The translations under genes and the position numbers were made by a program. This document shows positions 36,465-48,364 of a stretch of DNA of 64,000 bases, piece after piece (position 1 is the stretch's first letter; each line of letters begins with the position of its first letter). A model generated the notes under the pieces. The model ran no database searches. It was not told the DNA's origin and worked only from the letters and a program-made list of their open reading frames with translations. The stretch comes from Notospermus geniculatus. Taxonomy: Eukaryota; Nemertea; Pilidiophora; Heteronemertea; Lineidae. The stretch lies in assembly GCA_002633025.1 (NCBI GenBank), contig NMRB01000075.1, positions 107,645 through 171,644 on the forward strand. Reading direction: 5' to 3'.

Positions 36465-36859
36465 TACAGTTAAATATCCTGACATTGTGTCTGGAATTTA
36501 AGCCAGCGGTTATAGTTTAACGAGATAAAATCCTGATCATTACAGATTTCATGAATGTCAATTAGATTGTGGTGCTCTCAGTAACAATTAAATAAATGGC
36601 ATTTGGTTAGTTTTCGATGGCAAGGATTACTGAGGGCTTTAGGATATTCAAGTTGTTGGGCGATCAATATCTGAGATGGTAATATAAACGTAATGGATTG
36701 TTTGGGTGCAATGGATTTGTCATTTTGTACCTTGAAGAAAGAAGCCTTTTGGATGTGGGAAGCAATACGGAGGTTGAGAATTCACATCGCAAATGAGAAC
36801 GAGGAGCGATTGACTCTTTGTAAATGAGGTCAGGGAAAGAGTCGTGATTATTGTCGATT

Positions 36860-36918
36860 CTTGAACCTTAGCACAACGGCCAGCTACATCATCCTGGTGG
36901 TAATGAACGAGCTCGCCT
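36860..36918 (-). other. relic of a GPCR upstream block (copy B)
   Basis: Counterpart of 21128-21185, with TTGAACCTTAGCACAACGGC. It sits 3' of B1 with no receptor exon following it. Confidence 0.35.
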
Positions 36919-37171
36919 GTTGAAGTATGGTAATAGTAGCCTACATGTGAGGAAAAATTCATGAATTTCTGATAATCCTTTGTAAAGAAATGAACAGCTA
37001 CATCATGAATCGGGGACCTTCTGCTTCGTAGCCCATCGTTCACCGTCCATCATTTTAGCCTGAGCTAAAAGACATGACTCCCCAGCTTGTCCTTGTATCC
37101 TAAAATTTGCATCTTCTTTTGCTGGCCAGTGTTAAGACCCATCAGCTTAAGGAGCTCTTAGGATTAGTGTT

Positions 37172-38920
37172 TTACTTCGACAGTCCACCACAGCAAGATT
37201 TGAGTACGTCCTTCAAGTCACGTCGGAATTTTTGTCCACCCGCAATGAAATACAAGTAAAAATTGACTGCAAAATTGGAGAGCCATAGTTTAGTAAAAAG
37301 CCAAAACTGTAGGTCATAACGTGCTGACCAATAAGGGTCAGTCATATCATATGATGAAGTGACTACATCATTGACACGTTTTGGACTTGAGCATACAAAA
37401 TATGCTGATGTTGTCAACAACAGCATAGCTGTTAAATTAGGTTCCTTAGTTGGCTTTCTTGAAATGGATTCCATCTTTTGCCTTTGCTGTCCAGCCCGTT
37501 TTATGGTGAAAATAATGATACTATTACAAACAATCATGATGGAAAAGGGGACAATTGTGCCCATGATCAGTATGTATGTATGATAGAAATGTTCAACCCA
37601 TCGTGCTTGAGGAAAATCAAGGATTACATTTCCATTTGGTGGATCTGGCACTGCGTAGTAAAAAAATGCTTGAATATGGAAAATGACGTGGAATACAAAT
37701 GTTGCTCCCATGATCTTGAGCGTTCTCTTTGTTGTACATATTGAAGCAGCTTTCATGGGGAAGGTGACAGCAATGGTCCGGTCGATACTCATTTCGGCTA
37801 AGAATAGGCCAGATGAGATACCAAAAGCATCGCCGATGTAGAAAGCAAAGCTGAAAAGGAGATTTCGAGACATAAATCATCTAAACTTTCTTTCGAAAAT
37901 CTGGTATCCTATCCAGTCCAGTGGTTTCAATGTCTTAAGACAGAATTTGAAACTGAAATGTTCCTGAATATGAGTTCACAACATTTGGCTGCAAAGATGA
38001 AATCGTCCAGATTTTGTTGAATAAGGTGGGTTAACCCACACAACCTTGCAAATTTTATTCTTTGGCTGCTGTGTTCTGTCAGTATGACAGCACCAGCAAA
38101 GTGACAGAGAACACTGGCATGTCCGTCCTCCATGTTGCAGGCCAGTTTTTCATTTCTGTGCCTGATCAAAGGGAGGAATCGCACTGGCTTGTTTGTTAGG
38201 GTGAAAGAGTTCGTCACTTCGGCAATCACAGCGCACTTTCATCAAAACTTGATGGGCTGCTAAGCTTTCTGCGCAGTTATCACCTGAAAGTGCTGAACTG
38301 AAAGGCAGAACCTTTGATGGTACTGCCTTGCATTACATGCACTACCCATTTACATGCACTTCTTATTGGAGAAAGAATGGTACGTTTTCACTCTGTGCTG
38401 TTCCTCCTTTCTTTGCGGAAATCGCCCCTCCCTCACTTTGTCCCAGACCCTTCTCAAGACAAATGTGAAAACCATGTGAAACTTCATAGTTGAAATTGAA
38501 GCACACAGCAGCAGACTGGTACAAAGCAATGAAGATTAGCATGTATGCCCTGGAGGTCGGTGATCTTGTTCCTTGCATGATACGAGTTTTTCTTTGAAAC
38601 TTGAATTGAATTCAATGACAAATCTCTACCTACCTTATCAATGGCAAGTTTCTTTCAGAGTCTTCAAGAAGACCCCGGATTACCAGCAGGTTGTTGATCA
38701 GTTCATTTACTAAAACCACAGAATCAACCAATGCCAGACCTGCCATGTACACACATGTAGTGAAGTGACGGTTGCTCTTCTTGGTTGTGACGAGTAAAGA
38801 CAACGTGTTTCCAATCAGACCAGCAAAAACAATAAAATAGACTGGCCATTTGCTTATGATATCTGTTGCAAGGGCCAATTCTGGATAGGTTCTTACAGTT
38901 ATATTACTTGACTCTCCCAT
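37172..38920 (-). CDS. orphan rhodopsin-class GPCR B1 (two exons)
   Basis: Exons join 38920-38634 to 37850-37172, with donor AAG|GTAGGT, acceptor TCCTTTTCAG, and the same AG|C split codon as the other family members; 321 residues. It is the copy B twin of A1. Residue changes are Gly3Glu and Asn49Ser in exon 1, and three in exon 2 (QRR to QQR, ESTS to ESIS, LKTCC to LKSCC). All structural motifs are unchanged: NIT, GN, LALVD, SIDRT, CSSP, NFYLY, KFRRDL. The ORF-like sequence upstream of the acceptor (MSRNLL...) is intron and should not be used as a start. Changes cluster in loops and termini, as expected for a functional receptor. The ligand is unknown. Confidence 0.9.
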
Positions 38921-39380
38921 AATTCCTTTAAATCAATGGAATTCCACTAAATGTTGCAGAACAAAAGACCTTTAGACGGAAAACTTTTAGTTCAGCATCA
39001 ATGACAAGTGCATCAGATGAGGTTCAGGTATGAGACAGTTCAAGCCTCTTCTGTATTTCGATTGCGATTTCTTTAAAACAGAATATGTTTCAGACTTTGC
39101 GTTCCTTGGTCACTTGCTCATGCCTTGAGATCATTGCATTGCAGCTGCTTTGTCAATGTGTGGTGGGAAAATATACTGGCTCTGAAATCGGCGTTAGTGA
39201 ATATGCAGTTGAAATGCACACTTGTAGTCCGTAGTTGAAGAAAGTTTCCTTGGATTCCAACGGAAAGAATTAGAAGTCTTGATCCTGTGTGATCCGTGAT
39301 TTCAATCGTGGTGAAATAATGAAGTGTGATTGATGATCTGAATTCTGAAAACCATGGCAGCTGCATTTGGTGTTTGAACT

Positions 39381-39450
39381 CTTGAACCTCAGCACAACAG
39401 CCACCTCATCATCTGCATATTATGAATGAATGAGGATGAATGAGCTGACA
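39381..39450 (-). promoter_or_regulatory. conserved block upstream of GPCR B1
   Basis: Identical in layout to the block at 23641-23710. It lies 461 bp upstream of the B1 start and shows the CTTGAACCTCAGCACAACAG core. Function is inferred from conservation only. Confidence 0.35.
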
Positions 39451-39774
39451 GTTATGTTAATAAAAGGACATATGAAGCATTGATCATGAGTAGAAGGTGT
39501 ATACTGTTTCAATCATGTATTTTGTTTCAATCATGTCATAGGAATCCTTGTTTTGACAGGTCTTGGGAAATTTAATGTAACTTATTTTATTAAAACGACC
39601 TTGAAAATTGTATCAAATTACAATTATTATAAACTTGATGAAAGAAATGAAACATGGGGCACTACTAGCTATGAGGTGTTCAAGGAATATTACAAGAATG
39701 AACAAAAACAACCCACTTTATTTTTAGTAAAATAAGCCTTTTAATATCATTGAAGAAAATCAAATAGAAATCAG

Positions 39775-40021
39775 GGGCCATATTCATAAAAACTTGCCAG
39801 CTTATTTTGTTGCTAGTTGTGAAGGGTAAAGTGGGACAATTCTAGCCCCGGTACAGTTTTAGCCCCTGAGTATACATCTCCATCCAATGCTGGCCATTTT
39901 TACACTCAGCGGAAAGAACTGTACTGGTGCTAGAATTGTACCACTTTACTCTACATTGGCCTGTACAAACTGGCCACTTTAGCTGGTAACTAGGCCTAGC
40001 AAGATTTTAGGAATATGGCCC
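39775..40021. mobile_element. 247-bp long foldback element (copy B)
   Basis: Same element and position as 24035-24281, with GGGCCATATTCATAAA ends and nested inner inverted segments. Confidence 0.65.
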
Positions 40022-40032
40022 AAGTCTGATAA

Positions 40033-40084
40033 TGGCCCGTATTCCAGAACCGTCCTTTATTCGGGCATTAGGCCGGCCTTTCAN
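40033..40084. mobile_element. broken end of a GGCCCGTATT-type element at an N
   Basis: Copy A reads GATAATAACTTCACATG. Copy B has GATAAT, then GGCCCGTATTCCAGAACCGT and about 30 more bases ending in a single N, then TTCACATG. The other end of the hairpin is missing. Most likely the assembler failed to resolve the fold-back, so the true insert is longer. Confidence 0.6.
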
Positions 40085-40262
40085 TTCACATGAGTTGTTA
40101 CTCGAGTTGAATCAAAACTGTATGGGCCTTGCTGATCAAACAGCAATTTAAGATGTCCATTGCTGTGACCAGGTAAAAATACTGTGTCACAAGCCAATGG
40201 TTGGACCCATCAGTTTAAGGATACCTGGGAGTGTTAAAGGGCTGCTTTTATATGCTCCAGTC

Positions 40263-41796
40263 TTAGTGTTGAGTGGAGCAAGTTTTGAACACGTCCTTCA
40301 GATCACGTCGAAATTTCTGTCCACCAGCAAGGAAATACAAATAAAAATTAACTGAAAAATTCGCAAGCCATACTTCATTACAAATCCAAAACTGTAGCGA
40401 ATAACGTGTGGACCAATAAGGATCAGTCATGTCGTATGATGAACTGACAAGATCATTGACACGTTTTGGACTTGAGCATACCGCATAAACTGATGATGTC
40501 AACAACAGCATAGCTGTTAAATTTGGTTCCTTTACTGGTTTCCTTTGAAGGGATTCCATCTTCTTCCTTTGCTGTCCAGCTCGTTTTATGGTGAATATTA
40601 TGATACTGTTGCATACAAATATTATGGATAAGGGGATTATTGTGCCCATCGCTAATATGGATGAATAATAGAAAGATTCAGCCCATCGTGCTTGAGGAAA
40701 ATCAAGAATCACGTTTCCGTTTGGTGGATCTGGTACTTGATAGTAAAATAGTGCCTGGATATTGAAAATGGCTTGGAAAAGGCATGTTGCTCCCATGATC
40801 TTGAGCGTTCTCTTTGTTGTACATAACGAAGCGGCTTTCATGGGGAAGATGACAGCAACAGTCCGGTCTATACTCATTTGGGCTAAAAACAGACCAGACG
40901 TGATGGCGAAAGTGTCAGCGATGTAAAAACAGAGGCTGTAAAAGAGGTCATAAAAGATAAATCCCTGACGAGAATGGAAAAGACATCTAATATGACTAAA
41001 ATTGACTTCCATGAAATATCTTTTAAAAAACCTATGTCTTGCACCACTGCATCCACACCCGAACAGGGAGAGAGTTCAACAGCCTGGAAGCCATACAACG
41101 AGACCTCTTTTGAACGTTGAATGGCAAGAGGACCAAAGCCTACGGGATGGACTTACCACGTCCACGTAGGGCCCACCACGTCTTCCTGATGTATGGTCTT
41201 ATGAACAATCAAGATGACGTACTGAATTACCAAAGGCAGTCAGTGCTCTTCCTTTAAAACAGGGGTAATAGAACCAGCTCTTCATCCACCTGAGAAGTCT
41301 TGCAGCTGTATTTTAGCTTGGAGCCGTAAAGTCTTAGTCAGGCAGATCAATAAACAGGCCATTTTGAAAGTCAAGACGGGAAGTGGTTCGGGTTGGGCAT
41401 TTACGATGTTGCCTATAGATCCCTGCGTTATCTTTCTTTGCCTAATGTGAGTTTTTTTGAAAAAATTGTGTGCTGTTTGTGAAGTCGATTAAATACTTCT
41501 ACCTACCTTATCAACAACACATCCCTTTCAGAATTTTCAAGAAGACCCTGGACTACCAGTATGGTGTGTATTGTTTCGTTTACTAAAACCACAGAATCAA
41601 CTGTGGCCAAACCTGCCATGTATACACACGTACTGAAGTGGCGGTTGCTCTTTTTACTTGTGACGAGTAAAGACAATGTGTTTCCAATAAGGCCAGCGAA
41701 AACAATGAAATAGACTGGCCATTTGCTTATGATATCTATTCCAAGTTCCATTCCTGGAAAGTTTCTCATAGCAGTCGTATTCCTTGACCATGCCAT
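40263..41796 (-). CDS. orphan rhodopsin-class GPCR B2 (two exons)
   Basis: Exons join 41796-41507 to 40935-40263, with donor AAG|GTAGGT, acceptor TTTTACAG and split codon AG|C; 320 residues. It is the twin of A2. Exon 1 is identical in protein sequence. Exon 2 has six changes, mostly conservative Ile/Val/Leu swaps in TM3-TM4, plus Asn to Asp before TM7 and Tyr to His at the last residue. It shows the same GN, LATVD, SIDRT, CSSP, NFYLYF and KFRRDL signature and the same lack of a loop-2 cysteine. The start was chosen by alignment with B3; ATGs at 41799 and 41835 are alternatives. The upstream region lacks the 866-bp transposon found at A2. Confidence 0.9.
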
Positions 41797-42303
41797 CATT
41801 CCTTGAACTCCACAGAAAGTAAATGTACAATACAATTAAATGGGCCTAGGCCTATCAGTGCGAAAAATGTTATGAAATGAAACCCTGCTCAGCATCAATG
41901 ACAAGTGCATCGGATGAAATGTAAACTGTAGTATTTTGAATGTGTCTATAGGCTTTCTGCTCCTTAGCCACTCTCGTGCTTGGAGATCAAGCTGAATTTC
42001 CAAGAGAAGACTTCGAAGATCAGATAAGTTGTGACACACAACTTGCTTTTAGATTCATGCTGAAACAATCTGTTACAGGGTTGGGAAGAAAGGTGGCACT
42101 GAAATCTGAACAGTCAGTAAGACGTAGAAAAATGCACTTGGAGTTTGTGTCCCAAGTTGTTGATTGGTTCTTTTGATTCCAATGAAAAGAATTCGCAGTC
42201 TTGAGTCCATATGATCGATTATTTTAATCTTGCATGGTGAAATGATGAACTTCAACTGTTGATAATGCATCTGCAAGCCCTGATAGCTGCTGATGTTTCC
42301 AAA

Positions 42304-42360
42304 TCGTGAACTTCAAGCACAATGCCCATGCAGCTCTGCATGGATGGTGATAAATGAGCT
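42304..42360 (-). promoter_or_regulatory. conserved block upstream of GPCR B2
   Basis: GTGAACTTCAAGCACAATG followed by AAATGAGCT lies 508 bp upstream of the B2 start. It is the uninterrupted version of the A2 upstream region. Confidence 0.35.
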
Positions 42361-42898
42361 GGGTTGTTGAATTATTATAGTCATTCACATATGTTGTATA
42401 TTTCATATCAAGAGTGTCATATAAAGTCATCTTCTGAGAACCGTTTGGTAACTTAATATGACTCATCGTGTTTCATTAAAACGTCTTTGGAAATTGAATC
42501 CGATTGTGATCATTGAAAAAATAGATCAGGTACACTTTGAATGCTTCAAACACAATGGATTTCATTTTGTTTTCTTGGAACAAAGAATCGACTGGGATTC
42601 AGTCGACAACTTGGGCATGGTTTTAAAGCTGAACATGGCAGACTTCTGAGAACAGAGGTTCCAGTTGACCGTTTGAATCAAGTGGTGTGGTTGTGGTAGG
42701 TGGGTCAGGCTGGACGACTGCAAATTGTCAACAACCAAATTGGGTGCGGCAAATCAGTTGTTGGACAAGTTTGCAACAGTCGACAACACGTGACTGTTCA
42801 GTTGTTTGACCATTCGTGCCTATAGGATAATTGTTGTACGTAGCAAAATACAGCATTTGCATTCCAATAAACCCATAAGTTAAGGAAAACTTTGGGTG

Positions 42899-44370
42899 TT
42901 AGTGTTTTAGTGTTGACAATCTACTGGAGCATGTTCTGCACACGTCCTTTAGATCACGTCGAAATTTTTGTCCACCGGCAAGGAAATACAGATAAAAATT
43001 AACTGAAAAATTTGTAAGCCATATTTCATTACAAATCCAAAACTGTAGTGTATGACGTGTAGACCAGTATGGATTAGTCATGTCATATGTTGAACCGACA
43101 ACATCATTGATGCGTTTTGGACTTGAGCATACCGCATAAACTGATGATGTCAACAACAGCATTGCAGTTAAATTTGGTTCCTTTACTGGTTTCCTTGGAA
43201 AAGATTCCATTTTCTTCCTTTGCTGTCCAGCCCGTTTTATGGTGATTATTATGATACTGTTGCATACAATTATGATGGAAAGGGGGGCTATTGTGCCCAT
43301 CACTAATATGGATGAATGATAGAAAGATTCAACCCATCGTGCTTGCGGAAAATCAGGAATTACATTTCCATCTGGCGGATCTGGTACTTGATAGTAAATG
43401 AATGCTTGAATATGGAAGATGGCTTGGAAAAGCCATGTTGCTATCATAACCTTTAGTGCTCTTGTTGCTGTACACATTGAAGCAGCTTTCATTGGGAAGA
43501 TGATGGCAATCGTCCGGTCTATACTCATTTCGGCTAAAAACAGGCCCGATGAGATGCCAAAAACGTCACCAATGTAGAAAGCGGAGCTGGAAAAGACACT
43601 TCGAAACATAATTCCTTGATCTGCACAAATCTTGGCTGGCATCATCTGTGTTTCTTTCCAGCATCTGGCAAGAAACACTGAGATTGGACAATTGCGAAAG
43701 TGTCACTCAGATGTTGAAAGCAAAGCCGTAAAAGAGACTTATTAAGACCTTGGGCCGTATTTTAGAACGTTCCTTAACATTAAGGTCCACCTTAAATCTG
43801 TTGTTCTCGATGGTTTTACAATAGACTATAGGTCAACCTTAACGTTAAGAACGTTCTAAAACACGACCCCTTGGCCCGTATTTTCAAATGTTCCTTAACA
43901 TTAAGGTCCACCTTAAGTCTGTTGTTCTCGATGGTTTTACAATAGATTTAAGGTCGACCTTAACGTTAAGGAACGTTCTAAAATATGACCCATAAATTCC
44001 TGATGGAGAAATCAACTTGGAAAGATGCTGCCGTGCAAAACTTCTACTGCATTCACATGCAGATACTGATCTCTGCCTACCTTAAGAACAGCAAGTTTCT
44101 TTCCGAATTTTCAAGAACGCCCTGGATTACCAGTATTGTATGGATGGTTTCTGTTCCTAATATCACAGAATCGACTATCGCCAATCCTGCCATGTACACA
44201 CATGTACTGAAGTGGCGGTTGCTTTTTTTGCTTGTGACCAGTAAAGACATTGCATTTCCAATAAGGCCTGCTACAACAATAAAATAGACGGGCCATTTGC
44301 TTATGATGTCTATTCCGAGTTCCATTCCTGGATAGGTTCTTATTGTAGTTGTATTCCTTGACTTCGCCAT
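42899..44370 (-). CDS. orphan rhodopsin-class GPCR B3 (two exons)
   Basis: Exons join 44370-44081 to 43586-42899, with donor AAG|GTAGGC and acceptor TCTTTTCCAG; the split codon AG|C is shared by the whole family. 325 residues. The start MAKSRNTT gives an N-terminal NTT site. TM1 has GN, TM2 LAIVD, TM3 SIDRT, the TM5 region VMGTIAPLSI, TM6 VCSSPKR and TM7 NFYLYF, then KFRRDLKDV and a longer Ser/Cys tail ending STLKH. Loop 2 reads PDPPDGNVIPDFPQARW with no cysteine. It is the only complete copy of this third paralogue; copy A keeps just its last quarter. The 494-bp intron holds two small hairpin transposons. An in-frame upstream extension to 44553 exists but is not shared by paralogues and is probably untranslated. 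Confidence 0.9.
43752..43869. mobile_element. hairpin element 1 in the B3 intron
   Basis: GGGCCGTATTTTAGAACGTT at the left is mirrored at the right end (AACGTTCTAAAACACGACCCC), with inner CCTTAACATTAAGG/CCTTAACGTTAAG arms. About 118 bp, non-coding, same family as 3296-3412. Confidence 0.75.
43873..43990. mobile_element. hairpin element 2 in the B3 intron
   Basis: A second copy lies directly beside the first, starting GGCCCGTATTTTCAAATGTT and ending AACGTTCTAAAATATGACCC. The shared interior TCTGTTGTTCTCGATGG makes the two a tandem pair. They differ by scattered substitutions. Confidence 0.75.
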
Positions 44371-47300
44371 GAGCAATGATTTCGCTCGACATCGAATGAT
44401 GAAGGTTGACCGCTGACCTTGATTCTGTGTAAACTGGCTGCTGCTGCTGCTGCTCCTTCTGGTCTTTTCCCAACTCTTAAAACCTAATTTTAAGCACAAC
44501 ACTCTGCTACACAGTCGGTGGCAAAAATGAGCTAGCATGTTGAATTGTGACAAAAGTACGTAAAAATGTGTATTATGTGTTTTGTATCGTCATGTCATCT
44601 GAAACTTTTGAAAAGCCCATTTGAAACTTATACATGTAACTGATACTTAGATAGAGTGGATTGTTTTTCCTCAGTCATACTGAAGTTCCAGGTATCAGCT
44701 AACAGAGTTTTTTATGTCCATTTGTCTCAACTGTGCTGTTAAGTTGACAGATACTGGATACTCTGCCACAACTTATTGCACATGCACATGTACAAATCGG
44801 ATGAACCCCTCAAACATGTAAATTTCATGGCCAATTGAAAAATGTTGGTACCAAAATTTTCTCCTGGGCAAGCTTCTTGACCATTGCCAACTTTTCATTA
44901 TTTGATCCATCCTCGCACCCAGGTCTTCACAACCGCTCCTCTTCTCACGCTTGGTGCATTGAGGAGGGGTGTGACCTTAAATGACCTGGGATTCTCAGGA
45001 TGTATTTGATCAGGACACAAGCCAAATTCCCTGGAAGTGAGTAAGAAATAAAAGTATGGAATTTTGCATGAATTTTTCAATTGCTCAAATTTTGAGAAAA
45101 TATCTTTTCTTAAAATTTTCTTAAAATGACATGACATTTTGTCTGATTTTTTTGGGCGATACTCCCGATTTGAGAAATTGAAAATAAAAATTCGCATAAA
45201 ATTCAAAAATTTCCCAATTCTTATTTTCCACTTTTATTTCTTACTCCTCTTCTGGATGACAATCAGACATCCAATGAGGGAACAATGGAAGAATGCATTG
45301 GACCTCCTAGACATATTTTGGTTACTCTTCCACTGCAGTGCTGTGGCACTTCCTCCTGCCATACAGATTTTCCTTTTAGCCTGTATTGAAAAAAATAAGA
45401 AAAACGATTGTATCTTTCAATCACAAATATGGACATTCTTTATTACAATCTATATCATATAAATAGCCAATCATATCTAACAATTTGATCACATGGTTTA
45501 TATAATATGTAAAAATAACCTCTGTAAAACCATTTACATGCACATACCATCTGCTTCGGTAAAATCATTTACATTATTTCCCAACTGATACAAACATGAC
45601 AAGGTTTACTTGGATAAACATATGTTTCTGAATGATACTTTAGTTTACACATTAAGAGGTCTGTCTTAGAAACTTACCAAAAATATTCAGGCATAATGGA
45701 TGACATGTCACATGGAGCAAATGAGTTGTCCTTTCAGTTGCCAGTACTGTGAACATTTCCAAGGGGGTTGGACTTGCCTGACTTGATATTGAATGGAACT
45801 GTTACTGTTACCCATGTGTATATTGGGCAGATGCATGCTTTATGAATATGGCCCTTAATGTGTAAACCAAAATATGGTCACATGCATTTCTCTGTGACCC
45901 TTTGAAAATGACATCAGTTTATTTTATTTTTTGTTGAATGAGTTAATCCAAATAGCCTTTGATGTCACCAGGTGCAGTGAAGCCCATTGGTTGCTCACTA
46001 TCTTGTTGAGATAAACGGTGGCAAGAAATCAATGCATTCAAGCTAATTGTGGTACCATTTGGCTGAACTCACAGATATTCTCTTACTTGGTAACCTTGAA
46101 ATGAATAGATGGATTGCATGATTTCAAAATTGGAACATTTTGAGGATTGGTCTTTGAGATACCACAGACTTGGTTTGCGTAGCTTATTTAAATTGCTCAT
46201 TTGCAATTCGTTATCAGAATCACTGCAAGTTTGGTTTCAAATCGGGTTTGTTCAAAATTAACTGCAGCACTATCTTGACACTAATAGCTTTGAAATTTAT
46301 ACCAAAGATAGTTTGTGCATTTTTCTGATGAACTCTCATTGGCTTATATTGCCAAATCACTCATTGTCCTGTTCAAGAAACTTGCATGATCAAGTTTGTC
46401 CCACATGTCCATCAAATTAGCATTTGAATTGCAAAATCACCTACTTCTGTGATCAGTAATTCGGTTAAAGCATTGATTAGCTGGGGAACTGGTTGAATAA
46501 AACAAACAACAAAATATCACAAAGATGGAACTCAAACACATTTTATTATCAATGTTGCGTAGTAAAGTTCAGTTAGATATTTGCCATGTTTTGATCACAA
46601 AACATAAGACAACGAAGACCAAACCGCTTTTATCACATGCACAATTTACAAAACGTGGTTCCTAGTGAAGAGGTATGTCTGATCCGAACGTTCCTGCTGA
46701 AGCCATAAGTCAACAGGATTAGAGTCTACGTCGTATTATTTCTCTTTGGTTGGAGAGTGATAGCATGCAGCTAAGGTGACACCCTGAGCATATCAGTGAT
46801 GCCTGCAGTTGGTTGTCAAAATGACCCCTGAACAAAATGGTATGACTGTTCCCCTGGCCTTGGTCAGGGAATTCTGCCTCATGATCTATTTCATAACAGA
46901 TCCACTCCTATTTGGAGTTGGAGCTACATGTATATGTATATGAGGTCAAACCATTCTTGGCTTTGCCAACACAGTACCAGCCATGAGCATCTGTATTTGG
47001 ATTTTGACAGCAAGACCCCACTAACCAAACATTTTTTCTTTCTGTCCTATTTTCCAATGGTGCAAACTGTTATCTGTGGTAATTCACCAGCACGATTAAT
47101 TTTCAATGTAATAGTCACTTTGAAGATGTCATACTTACATGACATCCCCTAGATAACTCAACACAGATATATTTTCACAAAGTTGGTTCCAGACCTATCT
47201 AGTTTTCATCATTGCCAGAAAACTAGATACTGAAAGGTTGCTTGAGGGTGTGATTTCTTACCAAAAAATAATAAAAAAATGGTGCAGAAAATATTCAATG

Positions 47301-48364
47301 CCAAGGGCATTATCTCTACTAGGCCCATTTTGGGTAGATCACATAATGTGACCTTTCAATCACCGGGTTCTACATAAGAACAGAACATAATTTTATAAGA
47401 ACAGCACAGTCCTGGTAACTTCAGTGTTCTCGCTTAGTAAAAATTCAGTGAAACTTAGTGAAAATTTGTTATGCAAAAGACCCCAGGGTACCTTAAACAT
47501 TGCTTTAGTGGAAGTGGGCCTACTATTTTTAAAAAATGATGCATTTTGTCAGAAAAGTGAAGTGACGTAAACAATTACAAAATGTCATGGAAAACATCAG
47601 TCTGTAGCATTTTAACTCAAAACAAAGGAAAGTGATAATGTGTAAATTTTCAAAAATCTTTTAGCTCTTTCTTTTCACCTAATTAATGATGAACATGAAG
47701 AAGCCCATTGCTGTCCATGGTAGATTCACTTTTCTACTCTGGAGGCTGGTCCTGAAAATAACCCTACACTAACCATGAATTCAAATGTCCCGCTACGTCA
47801 AGTAAGTATTGCCACATTATTATTTGATATTTTCATGAAGAAATTTTCATGAAGAAATTGAATTGAACAATAATTCCTTTTCTTCATGTTTGTGCTGGTG
47901 AACAGGTGATCACAAAATCATTGGAGAATTCCTCAGGTCAGAGTAAAATCAAGTTTCAAGCAACATACATATACAGTATATTAGTTTATTGGCCTCCGTG
48001 ACTTTCAAGTTAAAATGCTGTTTTGTTTATATAAAGGTATAGTAAGTATTACTGCTCCTGTTTCTCTCCCTCAAGTCAAACAACTCCACAGTTCCCCTGC
48101 ATTGTGTTTACAGTGAGGTATAAATGAAATTCCATCCACAACGGTGTCTTCCCATTTTGCCCTTTCCCAACTCACCCCCTAATGGTTATTGGTTAGGGTT
48201 AGCTACCAAATGGATTTACTACTTGTTACCACTACTTGTTTCCTGCTGGTTGCAGTTTCACGAAAAGAACACTGTCGACCAACTTTTCAAACAAACCAAA
48301 AGTTTTCACTTCAGGGTTGGGCCTTTTATTGGTATGTCAATCCAGGTTGAAGCATGAACTCATC
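44371..48364. other. intergenic, no gene recognised
   Basis: 44371-45728 is present only in copy B and lacks a recognisable gene. A weak version of the receptor upstream block (AAGCACAAC then AATGAGCTA) occurs near 44490-44535. 45729-48364 matches 29183-31734 of copy A without conserved open frames. Confidence 0.5.

Noticed and set aside
44371-44553. N-terminal extension of GPCR B3 with a serine/glutamine-rich stretch
   Set aside because: It is in frame but absent from paralogues A1, A2, B1 and B2, and rich in simple repeats (CTG/CAG-type). More likely 5' untranslated sequence.
48199-48212. Telomere-like GGTTAGGGTTAG
   Set aside because: Only two units, inside a small indel between the duplicated copies. 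Too short to mean anything.
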